This document shows positions 45,655 to 54,870 of a stretch of DNA of 64,000 nt, piece by piece. Source of the stretch: Verrucomicrobiia bacterium. Its GTDB lineage: Bacteria > Verrucomicrobiota > Verrucomicrobiia > Limisphaerales > JADLHS01. The stretch is taken from contig JAMLJH010000002.1 in assembly GCA_023953615.1 (NCBI GenBank), positions 332,592-396,591 on the forward strand. Reading direction: 5' to 3'. Below the pieces are notes generated by a model. It was not told the DNA's origin, did not search any database, and saw only the letters and a program-made list of their open reading frames with translations. The position numbers were made by a program, and so were the translations under genes. Positions within the stretch are counted from its first letter, which is position 1. Every line of letters begins with the position of its first letter.

Positions 45655-46383
45655 ATGTCCTTGCTTGAACTGCGCAACGTCTCGAAGCTGTACCTGTTGG
45701 GCGGCGAGGAAATCCGGGCGCTGGATGATGTTTCCCTGGATATCGAAAGCGGCGAGTTCATTTCCGTCATCGGACCTTCAGGCAGCGGCAAATCCACACT
45801 GATGCACATTCTCGGCTGTCTGGATTCTCCGACGAGTGGCACCATTCAGTTGGACGGCACGATGATTCATGACGCGACGGCGCGACAATTGGCCGCCATT
45901 CGCAATCGGAAAATCGGCTTCGTATTCCAATTCTTCAATCTGCTTCCCAAATTGAACGTCCTGCAGAACGTCGAACTTCCCATGCTTTACAGCGGGGTGG
46001 GCGGACGCGAACGTCGCGAACGCGCCTTGGCGGCGTTGCGGGCGGTAAGCCTGGACAACCGGGCGCACCACCGTCCCTCGCAACTTTCCGGCGGGCAACA
46101 GCAACGCGCGGCCATCGCGCGCGCGCTGGTCAACAATCCGAAGATTATTTTTGCCGACGAACCAACGGGGAACCTGGATTCGCACACCGGTACCATGATC
46201 CTGAGTTTGTTTCACCAGTTAAGCGCCGAGGGTCGCACCATCATCCTGGTGACGCATGATCCCGAAATCGCCGCCGTCACTCCGCGCCGCATTGAAATCC
46301 GCGATGGCAAAATCGCGACGAAGCTGGACGCGAAACTGGCGGGGCTGGATCGGGTGGCGACCGCGCAAGCCCAGTCCCCATGA
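45655..46383 (+). CDS. MacB-type ABC ATPase (LolD/FtsE-like)
   Basis: 242 residues from the ATG at 45655 (GAGGTG ribosome site). Walker A is GPSGSGKST, signature LSGGQQQR, Walker [13 protein letters not shown], with H-loop VTHD. It is a stand-alone ATPase of the MacB/LolD class and overlaps the first permease gene by 4 bp. It serves the two permeases that follow. Confidence 0.94.
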   Translation: MSLLELRNVSKLYLLGGEEIRALDDVSLDIESGEFISVIGPSGSGKSTLMHILGCLDSPTSGTIQLDGTMIHDATARQLAAIRNRKIGFVFQFFNLLPKLNVLQNVELPMLYSGVGGRERRERALAALRAVSLDNRAHHRPSQLSGGQQQRAAIARALVNNPKIIFADEPTGNLDSHTGTMILSLFHQLSAEGRTIILVTHDPEIAAVTPRRIEIRDGKIATKLDAKLAGLDRVATAQAQSP

Positions 46384-47729
46384 ATATCTTCAACACCATT
46401 TTGACCGGGTTCAAAGAAATCTGGGCCTACAAGTTCCGCTCCCTGCTGACCATGCTGGGAATTATTCTGGGCGTCGCGAGTCTGGTCGCCATGTCCGCCT
46501 TGGTGAAGGGGATGGAAGTCGGGGCGACCGAAGCGTTGGTGGCGATTGGTGGATTGCAGAAATTTCGCATCGAGACGCAGCCCGTGCCGGTGGAACAGCG
46601 GCACCTTCAGGATCAGGCCGTCGGATTGAACCTGCAGGATGTGGAAGCTCTGGCGGCGAACGCCACGCTCTACACGAATATCTCCCCCGAGATTTCCATT
46701 AGCCGCGTGACCTTGTCGGCCAAAGGCAAAAACAGCCGGCCGTGGAATTGCTCCGGAGCGTGGCCCGTAATTTTGGAAATTTACGAGCACGAGATTGCCA
46801 AGGGACGAATGTTTAACGCGTTGGATGATGAGATGGCGCGCAGCGTGTGTGTCATCGGTACGGAAGTGAGGGATAACTTGTTTGGCTCGCCCGAGGAGAT
46901 GGGGCGGGAGATCAATCCCGTGGGCGAGACGATCCACATCAACGGTCAGGCGTTCACGGTGATTGGTTTGTTCAAGCACTATGAAAGTGAGCAGGAGCGG
47001 CGCGAACGTGAAGCCGCCGCCGCGCAGCCCAAGGGCCAGCAAACCGGTCCGACGCGCAGTCGCGGTTGGGGTGGACGTCAGGGGAGCTTTGTTTATCGCT
47101 TCAAAAACAACAGCGTTTATCTTCCGTTGAATACGGCGCGCATCAAGCTGGCGGCCGATCCTGCGGGCGGCGCTCCCAACTTGACCAGCATCGAAGTGCA
47201 GTTGGTTGATTTGGGCCGGATGAACGAGGCGATTCAGCAGGTGCAGAACGTCATGATGAACACGCACAAGGGAATTCGGGATTTTCAATTTCGCACGCAG
47301 GAGGAGTGGGCGGAGAAGATCGAGGAATTCATCCGCAACGCCCGGATGAGCGGCGGAACGATTGCGGGAATCAGCTTGTTGGTGGGTGGCATCGGCATCA
47401 TGAACATCATGCTCGCTAGCATCTCGGGGCGCATCCGGGAGATCGGCATTCGCAAAGCCGTGGGTGCGACCACCTTTGATGTGTTCCTGCAAATTTTGAT
47501 CGAAAGCGTGGTGGTGGCCGTCTTGGGAGGATTGGCCGGGCTGCTCTGCGCCTGGGGGCTGGTCAAGATCATCGGTGAAATTTCTCCCACCGAAAATGAA
47601 CCAATCATCACCTCGATGGCGTTGGTGGTGGCGTTTGCTTTCAGCGTGGCCGTGGGCGTCCTGGCGGGACTGGTGCCGGCCTTCAAAGCGGCGCGGCTCC
47701 ACCCGATCGGTGCGTTGCGATACGACTGA
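46380..47729 (+). CDS. MacB-family permease (FtsX-like), first copy
   Basis: 449 residues. It has an N-terminal helix (RSLLTMLGIILGVASLVAM), a large periplasmic MacB_PCD domain, and three C-terminal helices (GTIAGISLLVGGIGIMNIMLASI, then EIGIRKAVGA...). In the periplasmic part a charged and Gly/Arg-rich insert (~200-235) follows FKHYESEQERRERE and contains PTRSRGWGG; the second permease has a similar insert. It would pair with the next permease to form a heterodimer. Confidence 0.9.
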   Translation: MNIFNTILTGFKEIWAYKFRSLLTMLGIILGVASLVAMSALVKGMEVGATEALVAIGGLQKFRIETQPVPVEQRHLQDQAVGLNLQDVEALAANATLYTNISPEISISRVTLSAKGKNSRPWNCSGAWPVILEIYEHEIAKGRMFNALDDEMARSVCVIGTEVRDNLFGSPEEMGREINPVGETIHINGQAFTVIGLFKHYESEQERREREAAAAQPKGQQTGPTRSRGWGGRQGSFVYRFKNNSVYLPLNTARIKLAADPAGGAPNLTSIEVQLVDLGRMNEAIQQVQNVMMNTHKGIRDFQFRTQEEWAEKIEEFIRNARMSGGTIAGISLLVGGIGIMNIMLASISGRIREIGIRKAVGATTFDVFLQILIESVVVAVLGGLAGLLCAWGLVKIIGEISPTENEPIITSMALVVAFAFSVAVGVLAGLVPAFKAARLHPIGALRYD

Positions 47730-47731
47730 CC

Positions 47732-49087
47732 ATGAAATTTTTCAACGCTCTCCTTTCGGGACTGAAAGATGTCTGGGCGCACAAGCTGCGTTCCATCCTG
47801 ACGATGCTGGGCATCATTCTGGGCGTGGCGAGTTTGGTGGGCATGGCGGCGATTGTGAAGGGAATGGAAAACGGGATGAAGGAAACCATGGTCACCATGG
47901 GCGGAGCGGACAAGGTGCTGATTCTCGATTCCCAGGTGCCGCCCGAACAGGAACATTTGGCCGATCAGGCCCCGGGCCGCACCATGCAGGACGTGTACGC
48001 CCTGCGGGATAGCGCGCCGTTGATTCGCCTGGTGTCTCCGGAAATGTCCCTCAATAACACCATCATTACGCGCGGCCAAAAACAGGTCAGCCCCTCCGAG
48101 TGCGTCGGGGTCTGGCCCGCGGTTCTGGAAATGAACCTGCATACCGTTGCGCACGGGCGGTTCTTCAATTCGTTGGATGAAGAATCCGCCGCCAGCGTTT
48201 GCGTCATTGGCACCGGGATTCGTGACGAGTTGTTTGGCGATCCGGATAAAACCGGTCACGAAGTTGTTCCGCTCGGAGAGGTGATTTTCATTAATGAGCA
48301 ACCGTTCACCGTGGTGGGCATGTTCGAGCGGTACGAAAGCGAACAGGATAAACGCGAACGCGAATTGGCGCGGAAACAACCAGTCGCCGCAGCAAGCGGC
48401 CCCGCCCGCTCGCGCGGTTGGGGTCGCGGCAATTGGGCGTTTCATCGCAAGAACCTCACGGTCTATATTCCGCTGAACACCATGTGGCTTAAATTTCGCG
48501 CGGGAGGCACCTCCGCTAACAGCTTGCCGGATCCCCGGCTCGACGACATTGACATCAAGGTGGCGGATTTCGGGCAGTTGGAAGCGGCTTTGCAACAGGC
48601 CCGAAATGTGTTGATGTTCACGCACAAGGGGATTGAGGATTTCAGCTTCCGCACTCAGGAAAACCGCGTGGAAACCATCAATCAACAAATCCGGAACGCG
48701 CGGCTTAGCGGCGGAATCATTGCCGGGATCAGCTTGCTCGTGGGAGGGATTGGCATCATGAACATTATGCTGGCCAGCATCAACGAGCGGATTCGTGAGA
48801 TCGGCATCTGCAAGGCCATCGGCGCCTCCCCGGAAACCGTCTTCCTGCAAATCATCGTGGAAGCCGCGGTCATCGCATTGCTGGGCGCGGCCATCGGTGT
48901 GGGGGCCTCCTTCGCGCTGGTGGATTTTCTCAGTCAAATCTCGCCGACGCTGAATTTGCCGGTCATCACGGCTCAACCGATTTTAGTCGCCGTACTGTGC
49001 AGCATTGCCGTTGGCCTTATTGCGGGCGCCTTTCCGGCTTTCAAAGCGGCGCGACTTAATCCCATCGAAGCCTTGCGCTATGAATAA
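47732..49087 (+). CDS. MacB-family permease (FtsX-like), second copy
   Basis: 451 residues, similar to the first permease throughout: RSILTMLGIILGVASLVGM at the start, MKETMVTMGGADKVL, the insert with YESEQDKRERELARKQ and ARSRGWGRG, then SGGIIAGISLLVGGIGIMNIMLASI. It starts 2 bp after the first permease. The two genes are an old duplication. Confidence 0.9.
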   Translation: MKFFNALLSGLKDVWAHKLRSILTMLGIILGVASLVGMAAIVKGMENGMKETMVTMGGADKVLILDSQVPPEQEHLADQAPGRTMQDVYALRDSAPLIRLVSPEMSLNNTIITRGQKQVSPSECVGVWPAVLEMNLHTVAHGRFFNSLDEESAASVCVIGTGIRDELFGDPDKTGHEVVPLGEVIFINEQPFTVVGMFERYESEQDKRERELARKQPVAAASGPARSRGWGRGNWAFHRKNLTVYIPLNTMWLKFRAGGTSANSLPDPRLDDIDIKVADFGQLEAALQQARNVLMFTHKGIEDFSFRTQENRVETINQQIRNARLSGGIIAGISLLVGGIGIMNIMLASINERIREIGICKAIGASPETVFLQIIVEAAVIALLGAAIGVGASFALVDFLSQISPTLNLPVITAQPILVAVLCSIAVGLIAGAFPAFKAARLNPIEALRYE

Positions 49088-49144
49088 GGAGTTTGGCCGG
49101 ATTTCAAGCGGGCTGAGGAGCGATGATTTTCAGAGAGTAAACCG

Positions 49145-49945
49145 ATGAAACTACCGCCGGATTATCACATGCACACACCGTTGTGCCGCCACGCTGAAGG
49201 CGAACCGGTGGAATATGCGCGTCGAGCGGTCGAGTTGGGATTAAGCGAAATTGGATTTTCCGATCACGCGCCCCTGGCCCGCGATGATTTTGACGACTGG
49301 CGCATGTCGAGTTCGCAGTTGCGGGAGTATGTGGAAAAAGTTCAACGCGCGCGACGCGAGTTTCCGCAGTTGACCATCCGGCTCGCCTTGGAAGTGGATT
49401 ATCTGCCGGGGCAGGAGGAATGGATTCAAACGCTGGCCGCGCAACAACCGTGGGATTATCTGATTGGCTCGGTGCATTACGTCACGGACGATTGGGCGAT
49501 CGACAACCCGCATCAGATTTCCAAATGGCAGGACCAGGAAGTTTTTCAAGTGTGGTCCGCGTATTTTGACCGGCTGACCCAGGCCGCCGCGACCGGCCTT
49601 TTCAACATTATCGGTCACGCGGATCTACCCAAGAAATTTGGTCACCGACCGGAGCAGGATTGCGCTCCGCTTTACCGCCAACTGTTATCGGCGGCCAAAC
49701 AACAGGGCTGCGCAATTGAGCTTAACACGGCTGGGCTGAGGAAAGATTGTCGTGAGATTTATCCAGCGCGCGAATTGTTGGCCGCGGCCTTTACCGCTGG
49801 TGTACCGATTACTTTTGGTTCGGACGCGCATCGGCCCGAAGAAGTGGGAATGGACTTTGCGGCGGCGGTGCAACTGGCCCGTTCGGTTGGCTATCGGGAG
49901 ACGTTGCAATTTGCCGGTCGCAAAGCTGAACCCATTCCGCTGTGA
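49145..49945 (+). CDS. PHP-domain histidinol phosphatase (HisJ/HisK type)
   Basis: 266 residues. The PHP metal site is in YHMHTPLCRHAEG, GFSDHAPL, LEVDYLPGQE, GSVHYV, IGHADLPKKFG and FGSDAHRPEEVG, together the full set of metal ligands. The enzyme removes phosphate from L-histidinol phosphate in histidine synthesis. No other his gene is nearby. Confidence 0.88.
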   Translation: MKLPPDYHMHTPLCRHAEGEPVEYARRAVELGLSEIGFSDHAPLARDDFDDWRMSSSQLREYVEKVQRARREFPQLTIRLALEVDYLPGQEEWIQTLAAQQPWDYLIGSVHYVTDDWAIDNPHQISKWQDQEVFQVWSAYFDRLTQAAATGLFNIIGHADLPKKFGHRPEQDCAPLYRQLLSAAKQQGCAIELNTAGLRKDCREIYPARELLAAAFTAGVPITFGSDAHRPEEVGMDFAAAVQLARSVGYRETLQFAGRKAEPIPL

Positions 49946-50406
49946 CGGGGTCATTCGCGCCTTCGCGAACGACATCCGGTGCTGAAGTTAAGCGCCACCG
50001 AGGCGCAGAGGGGAGGCGAATTACGAGGGATGATTAACGAAGGACGGAGGCGGCGAGAGGGTGGGCGCGTTATCATGCTGGGAGGGACACGTTCCACCGT
50101 GTCCCTGACTGAATCACGGCCGCAACCTGGAGTGGGTTTTCAAACCAAGCCGGAACTCGGAAACTCACAAAGCATTTCATTTTACCCCTGTGGTTTCGCG
50201 TGGTCCGCGTATTTCGCGGTTCATCCAATCCTGCCATCCTGTTATCCTGTCAGTTGCTTCCGTTGCGGTTCAGGGACGCGGAGGAACGCGTCTCTCCCAG
50301 GGAAATACCTTAAAGTTCTGGTGGTGTGCTTGATTCGGAACTTGTTCATCCGGCGGCGGTGATGCAAGGCCGAGGGGGGCGTCCAATAATCTCGGCGGCG
50401 CGGGAT
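49946..50406. other. Intergenic gap with short palindromic repeats
   Basis: 461 bp between the PHP gene and the LVIVD gene. No gene is visible. It holds the AGGGACACG/CGTGTCCCT inverted repeat at 50083-50106 and the first of two ~45 bp repeats at 50262-50307. Confidence 0.6.
50262..50307 (+). repeat. Short ~45 bp repeat, copy 1
   Basis: Begins GTTGCGGTTCAGGGACGCGG and ends CTCTCCCAGGGAAATA. It matches 51666-51710 at about 9 of 10 positions and carries the inner palindrome GGGACGCG/ACGCGTCTC. Confidence 0.75.
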
Positions 50407-51591
50407 TTATTGCGAGATGAGCCGGTACAGCGTGGGGGCGGCGGGTTGCGGCAAAATCAATTCGTCGAACGCGCCCGCGCTCACCGGCACATCGGGGAGT
50501 GTGGCCCATTCGCCGCCGCTGACCGGCTTTGCCTGCAACCGGAAGTCCGCCGTCGCGGGCCAGGAGAAGTGGAGCGTGTTTGCAGCCGCCGTTTGGATGG
50601 CGAGTTTTGGCAGGATTGCGTAACTGCGCAGTCCGTCGGTGCTATTTGCCAGATAAAGATAACTTCCCGACACGGCAATACGCCGCGCAAATCCATTTCC
50701 AATTCTGGGAGTGTAACCGACGTTCAACGGTTGCGCGGGGTTCGAAATATCATAGACGCGCACGCCGTCCCCCCAATTGGCCACATAAGCATAGTGCCGT
50801 GAAATCGCGATCCCTACCGCTCCGCTGCCGGTGTTGATCGTGGCGACGATCACCGGGCTGGCCGCGTTGGTGATATTGTAGATTCGCAAACCAGCCGAGC
50901 CGATGGCCACAAACGCGTAATCTCCGGAAACGGTTATATCGTTGACCGCGACGCTGTCAAAGGCCTGCTGGACGGGAATGGCCGGTGGGAGAATTTCATA
51001 GATGCGCAGCACCGCCCCGTTGCCCAGATACGCCCGTCCCTCCGTGGCGGCCACGGACGATGCATAGCCATTGTTCGTGTGACTGATGTTCTGCGGGAAC
51101 GCGGGATTCGAGATGTCGTAAATGCGCAAGCCGTCCGTCCCGTTCGCAAGAAAAGCAAGTCCGTTCACCACCGCCACATCTTCAGCATACGCCCGGGTTG
51201 CCGTGCTGTTGTTAGTGTGACCGATATTCTTCGGCTGCGCGGGAATCGAGACATCGTAGATGCGCAAGCCATCATTGGCGTTCGCCAAAAAAACATGGTT
51301 TCCAGCGACCGCAATCCCTTGAGAACTGGCGACATTCTCCGCGCTGTTGTTCGTATGGCCGACATTCACCAGGTTGAATGGATCTGAAATGTCGTAAACT
51401 CGCAGGCCGTCCATGTAATTGGCGACGTAGGCGAAGTTACCCGATACTGCCACATCAAATGCCCTGCCGTTGTTATTGGTGTTATTGATGTGGCCGACGT
51501 TGATCAAGCTCACCTGCGCCCGCGCACCGGCAACGGCGCATCCCAACACAATGGCCACCACAGGGGCGACCCAGGCGCGGAGATTTAGCAT
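50407..51591 (-). CDS. Secreted LVIVD-repeat (propeller-like) protein
   Basis: 394 residues. A signal peptide ends at AGARAQ, then six to seven copies of a ~40-residue LVIVD repeat: GHTNN, 'VAVSGNFAYVANYMDGLRVYDIS', 'DISNPA.P.NI'. These are predicted to form a beta propeller on the cell surface. The C-terminal ~75 residues (LHFSWPATADFRLQAKPVSGG...APTLYRLISQ) resemble the tail of the PATR protein. Ligand unknown. Confidence 0.82.
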   Translation of the reverse strand: MLNLRAWVAPVVAIVLGCAVAGARAQVSLINVGHINNTNNNGRAFDVAVSGNFAYVANYMDGLRVYDISDPFNLVNVGHTNNSAENVASSQGIAVAGNHVFLANANDGLRIYDVSIPAQPKNIGHTNNSTATRAYAEDVAVVNGLAFLANGTDGLRIYDISNPAFPQNISHTNNGYASSVAATEGRAYLGNGAVLRIYEILPPAIPVQQAFDSVAVNDITVSGDYAFVAIGSAGLRIYNITNAASPVIVATINTGSGAVGIAISRHYAYVANWGDGVRVYDISNPAQPLNVGYTPRIGNGFARRIAVSGSYLYLANSTDGLRSYAILPKLAIQTAAANTLHFSWPATADFRLQAKPVSGGEWATLPDVPVSAGAFDELILPQPAAPTLYRLISQ

Positions 51592-51968
51592 GATCGAACC
51601 TTAAAATGCCGTCATAAGAACGTCAACTGTGCATTGGGACGCTCCAGAACTCTGTAGAAATGCTCGTTGCGGTTCAAGGACGCGCAGGAACGCGTCCCTC
51701 CCAGGGAAATGGCGTCCGTAGAACGCGTTGGATTTTGTCCGCAATAATTACGAAGCCGCACACCTCCGTCCCGGGATAGCCTCTGGATTACGTTCAGGTC
51801 TTCGGCGGAATTGAGCGGAACTCGGAATGGGTTAGCCTTCTCTCGCGGTTGGTTGTTTGGTTTTTCTGTTCTTAGCGGAATCAGATGGGCAGTGCGGGGA
51901 GGGACGATATGCGAGTCATCGTCCCTCCCGTTCTGTTTTTGGCTGGGACGCAATGACTCGGGCCGCGC
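51592..51968. other. Intergenic gap with repeats
   Basis: 377 bp upstream of the LVIVD gene and after dsbD. It contains the second ~45 bp repeat at 51666-51710 and a perfect 12 bp inverted repeat at 51897-51929 (GGGAGGGACGAT/ATCGTCCCTCCC). On the minus strand this second element could act as a terminator for dsbD, but it has no clear T run there. No gene is seen. Confidence 0.6.
51666..51710 (+). repeat. Short ~45 bp repeat, copy 2
   Basis: Begins GTTGCGGTTCAAGGACGCGC and ends CGTCCCTCCCAGGGAAAT. It is in the same orientation as copy 1, and the two flank the LVIVD gene. Confidence 0.75.
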
Positions 51969-54158
51969 TCACGGTTCCGCCTGATCCAACGCCCGCAAAA
52001 TTACCGGACCATACGGCGCAAACGGCAACGGTTCGGGCAGCACAATGGCCGGTTTGCCGGCATCCCGTGGATACACCAAAACCATCGGCACGGCTGAGCG
52101 ACCGTGTTTTTCCAATTCCTCCGTGATGGCAGGAGCGAATGAGGTGTAGTCGGCCACGAGCGCCACGGCGTTAATTTCCTTGAGCCGGTTCACGACCGCT
52201 GCCGCTTCAAACCCCGGCTTCACGTTGATTTTACACGTTTGACACCAGGCGGCGGTGAAATCCACCACGACGATCTGGCCTTGGGCGCGCGCTTGATTGA
52301 CGGTCTCCAAACTCCAGCGCTGCCAGGTATAGCCTTTGGGCGCATTGAGGATTTTGTCGCCCGCGACAAGTTGATGTTGTTCTTGTGGATTTCGCCAATT
52401 CAAACCCGATTCCAGCGCCCAGAAATAGCCGGTGGCCAGCAGCGCCAAGGTGAATAGTAATCCGACGCTGCGGGCGCGTTGGGCGCGCTGGTAGAAGTCG
52501 CCAAAGGTCCAGGCCGCCGCGCCGAGCAAGGCCAGGAAGACGCCGAGCCACCAGGATTGTTCGCCGTAAAATGGAGTCACGAGGCTGGCCAGCCAGATGG
52601 CCGTGATCAGCATCGGAAAACCCATGGCGATTTTGAATTTTTCCATCCAGGCGCCGGGCTTGGGCAGAAACCGCAGCCACGCGGGATGCCAGGACAGCAC
52701 CACGTACGGGGTGGCCAGTCCGAGTCCGACTGTAAGCAGTATCAGCAGAATAATCGGAGCGGGTTGCACGAAGGCAAAACCCAGGGCGGCGCCGAGAAAT
52801 GGCGCGGAGCAGGGGGTGGAAAGAATGGTTGCCAGCACGCCGTTGAAGAACGCGCCCGTGGCGCCATGTTGCGAAGCCAGTTGCCCCGCCGCACCCAGCG
52901 TGCGACTGCCGAGGGAAACCTCGAAGACCCCAAAGAGATTGAGCGCCACCAGCGTGATTAAAGCCGCCGTGCCGACGATGAACAATGGATTGCTGAATTG
53001 CATGCCCCAACCGGCCTTGTGACCGGCGGCTTTGATGGCAATGACGGCAATCGCCAGCACCAGGAACGATACCAGCACCCCGGCGCCGAAAACCAATCCC
53101 AGCCAGCGCACTCGCGCCGGAGTTTCCTTGGCTTGATTGACGAACCCCAGAATTTTCAGCGCAATGACCGGCAGCACGCAGGGCATGATGTTGAGAATCA
53201 ATCCGCCGCAAAAAGCGTAGAGCAACCAGAGCAATAATGGTTTGCTCTCGGGCTGGATGGGGACCTCGGATGCGGAAACGATTACCGGGGTGTTACCGCC
53301 AATGGATAATTCCGCCGCGTAGCCTTCCTGGTGGCCATTGCGTTTCTGAACCAAGACTCCGGAAAGACGGGCGGGCCAGGTTTCGTGGGAACTGGTGATC
53401 TGCTTTCGGATGGTTACGCGGCCACCGTTGGTGGATACCAATCCGGTCTCCGGCAGAACTTCGAAGTCGTCGCTGGCTTGGGGAAAGAAATCCCAATCAC
53501 TTGTAACGGGATCAAGTTTCCACGAAATCAATACCGAGCGAACCTCCGGTTTGCGATTGCCGGGTTCCCACTCTGCGCTTGGTTGCAGAGGCGCAGCGGA
53601 TTGAGGCAGTTGCTTGTGCCAGGTTGTGAAGTCGGACTCGTGCTGAGGCGTTTCCGTCGGGCCAATTTCCAGTGTTGCCGTGACGATTTGTTTGCCTGGA
53701 ACACAACTGATCTTGCACTCCAGCCAGTTCACGACCGCCTTGATTTCGACGGTTCCGTTCGCGATCTGCGGATCAATCGTCAGCGGTACCAACAACACCG
53801 CTTCGTTGTGAAATACGTAGGTGGTTTCAGCATAATCCAGCGTGCCGGGGATGATTTCGCCGTCGTCGTTGATTTTCTCGGGAATGTATTTTTCGGGCAC
53901 GGGCCAATTGATATGCCCGGCGGTGATGCCATCTGGTAATTCCCACTTGAGGTCGGTCGCGATGCCTGAAGCGCCCGCATTTTCCCAATAGGTGTGCCAA
54001 TCGGGGGACATTTCCAACCGCACGGCGGCGGTAATCGTCGTACCCGGTTTGGCGGCGCGCGCCGAGAGTTGCAAGGACGCTTGCGTCGCGATAGCCAGCG
54101 CATTGGCTGGAAGAGCCAATGTCAGCAAAATCATTAACCAAGCGAACATGCGGTTCAC
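51969..54158 (-). CDS. dsbD: Thiol:disulfide interchange protein DsbD
   Basis: 729 residues, a full-length DsbD. A signal peptide (1-~22) leads to the periplasmic DsbD-alpha-like domain with CKISCVPG (~154-161). Eight membrane helices follow in the CcdA-type core (GGLILNIMPCVLPVIALKI and STPCSAPFLG), and a C-terminal thioredoxin domain has WCQTC (~638-642). It carries reducing power from the cytoplasm to the periplasm for protein-disulfide repair and cytochrome maturation. Confidence 0.93.
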   Translation of the reverse strand: MNRMFAWLMILLTLALPANALAIATQASLQLSARAAKPGTTITAAVRLEMSPDWHTYWENAGASGIATDLKWELPDGITAGHINWPVPEKYIPEKINDDGEIIPGTLDYAETTYVFHNEAVLLVPLTIDPQIANGTVEIKAVVNWLECKISCVPGKQIVTATLEIGPTETPQHESDFTTWHKQLPQSAAPLQPSAEWEPGNRKPEVRSVLISWKLDPVTSDWDFFPQASDDFEVLPETGLVSTNGGRVTIRKQITSSHETWPARLSGVLVQKRNGHQEGYAAELSIGGNTPVIVSASEVPIQPESKPLLLWLLYAFCGGLILNIMPCVLPVIALKILGFVNQAKETPARVRWLGLVFGAGVLVSFLVLAIAVIAIKAAGHKAGWGMQFSNPLFIVGTAALITLVALNLFGVFEVSLGSRTLGAAGQLASQHGATGAFFNGVLATILSTPCSAPFLGAALGFAFVQPAPIILLILLTVGLGLATPYVVLSWHPAWLRFLPKPGAWMEKFKIAMGFPMLITAIWLASLVTPFYGEQSWWLGVFLALLGAAAWTFGDFYQRAQRARSVGLLFTLALLATGYFWALESGLNWRNPQEQHQLVAGDKILNAPKGYTWQRWSLETVNQARAQGQIVVVDFTAAWCQTCKINVKPGFEAAAVVNRLKEINAVALVADYTSFAPAITEELEKHGRSAVPMVLVYPRDAGKPAIVLPEPLPFAPYGPVILRALDQAEP

Positions 54159-54870
54159 ATGGATATAGATGCCAAAAACAGCAGCTTGTTTGAACTTATA
54201 TTTTTACGTGGAAACCAGTTTGGAAATTTTTGCGCGCAGTGGGTGGGGAAATGTGATTGCGCCTGCCTGATTAGAGCGGATTAAATAAAGCCGTGGCCGC
54301 TTGATTTTTTCGTTTATAGCAGCGGGCCTCCCAACCTCAAGCCAAGCGTTGGGGTCAAACGGACAACCGCCCTGGGTTCGGGACAAGCACCGGCGCGACC
54401 GGTGATGTGGTCAACCTCCAGCTCGGTCCGAGGAACCATTGGCAGCGGAATAAAGTCCGAGGCGTTCCCGGAGCGCGGACGGTCTCCGTCCGCAGCGCGT
54501 GAACGGGAAGCTCGGCTTGCGGATCAATCAACGCCTTTTAGTCTGGCGCCGCGCTGCGGGCGCGGGACCGCCCGCGCTCCGTTCCCAGCGCCAGCGCCGC
54601 GGCATACGTGTGGAAACTCACCCGCAACAAATCACAAGCTCCATAGGAGCGGCAGGGGACTGCCGCAGTCCAAAACCTCGCGGACAGAATCGCCATTCCC
54701 CATCCGTCCCCCACCTTCATGGGGTTACACTCGTTCGGGGCCACGGCTACAACTCTAATTAAACTGCTGTAGCGGGCCGCAGTCGGCCGCCGCAATGGCC
54801 GGTTTTGCAATTTTTGATTCTTTCAGTTCGTCGGTTTGCCAACGCCCGGTCGAATCAATAGGCTCGGAGC
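54159..54870. other. Gap holding repeat copy C
   Basis: 711 bp between dsbD and the PLD gene. Copy C of the 0.49 kb repeat (54268-54762, inverted) fills most of it. The remaining short flanks (~110 bp each) hold nothing I can name. Confidence 0.7.
54268..54762 (-). repeat. 0.49 kb MITE-like repeat, copy C (inverted)
   Basis: Read on the minus strand it matches copy A from end to end, 22.8 kb away, including the AATCAAGCGGCCACGGCTT end. It keeps the same GC palindromes and has ATTAGAGTTGTAGCC at its outer end. It confirms that copy A is a complete unit of a dispersed element. Confidence 0.85.
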
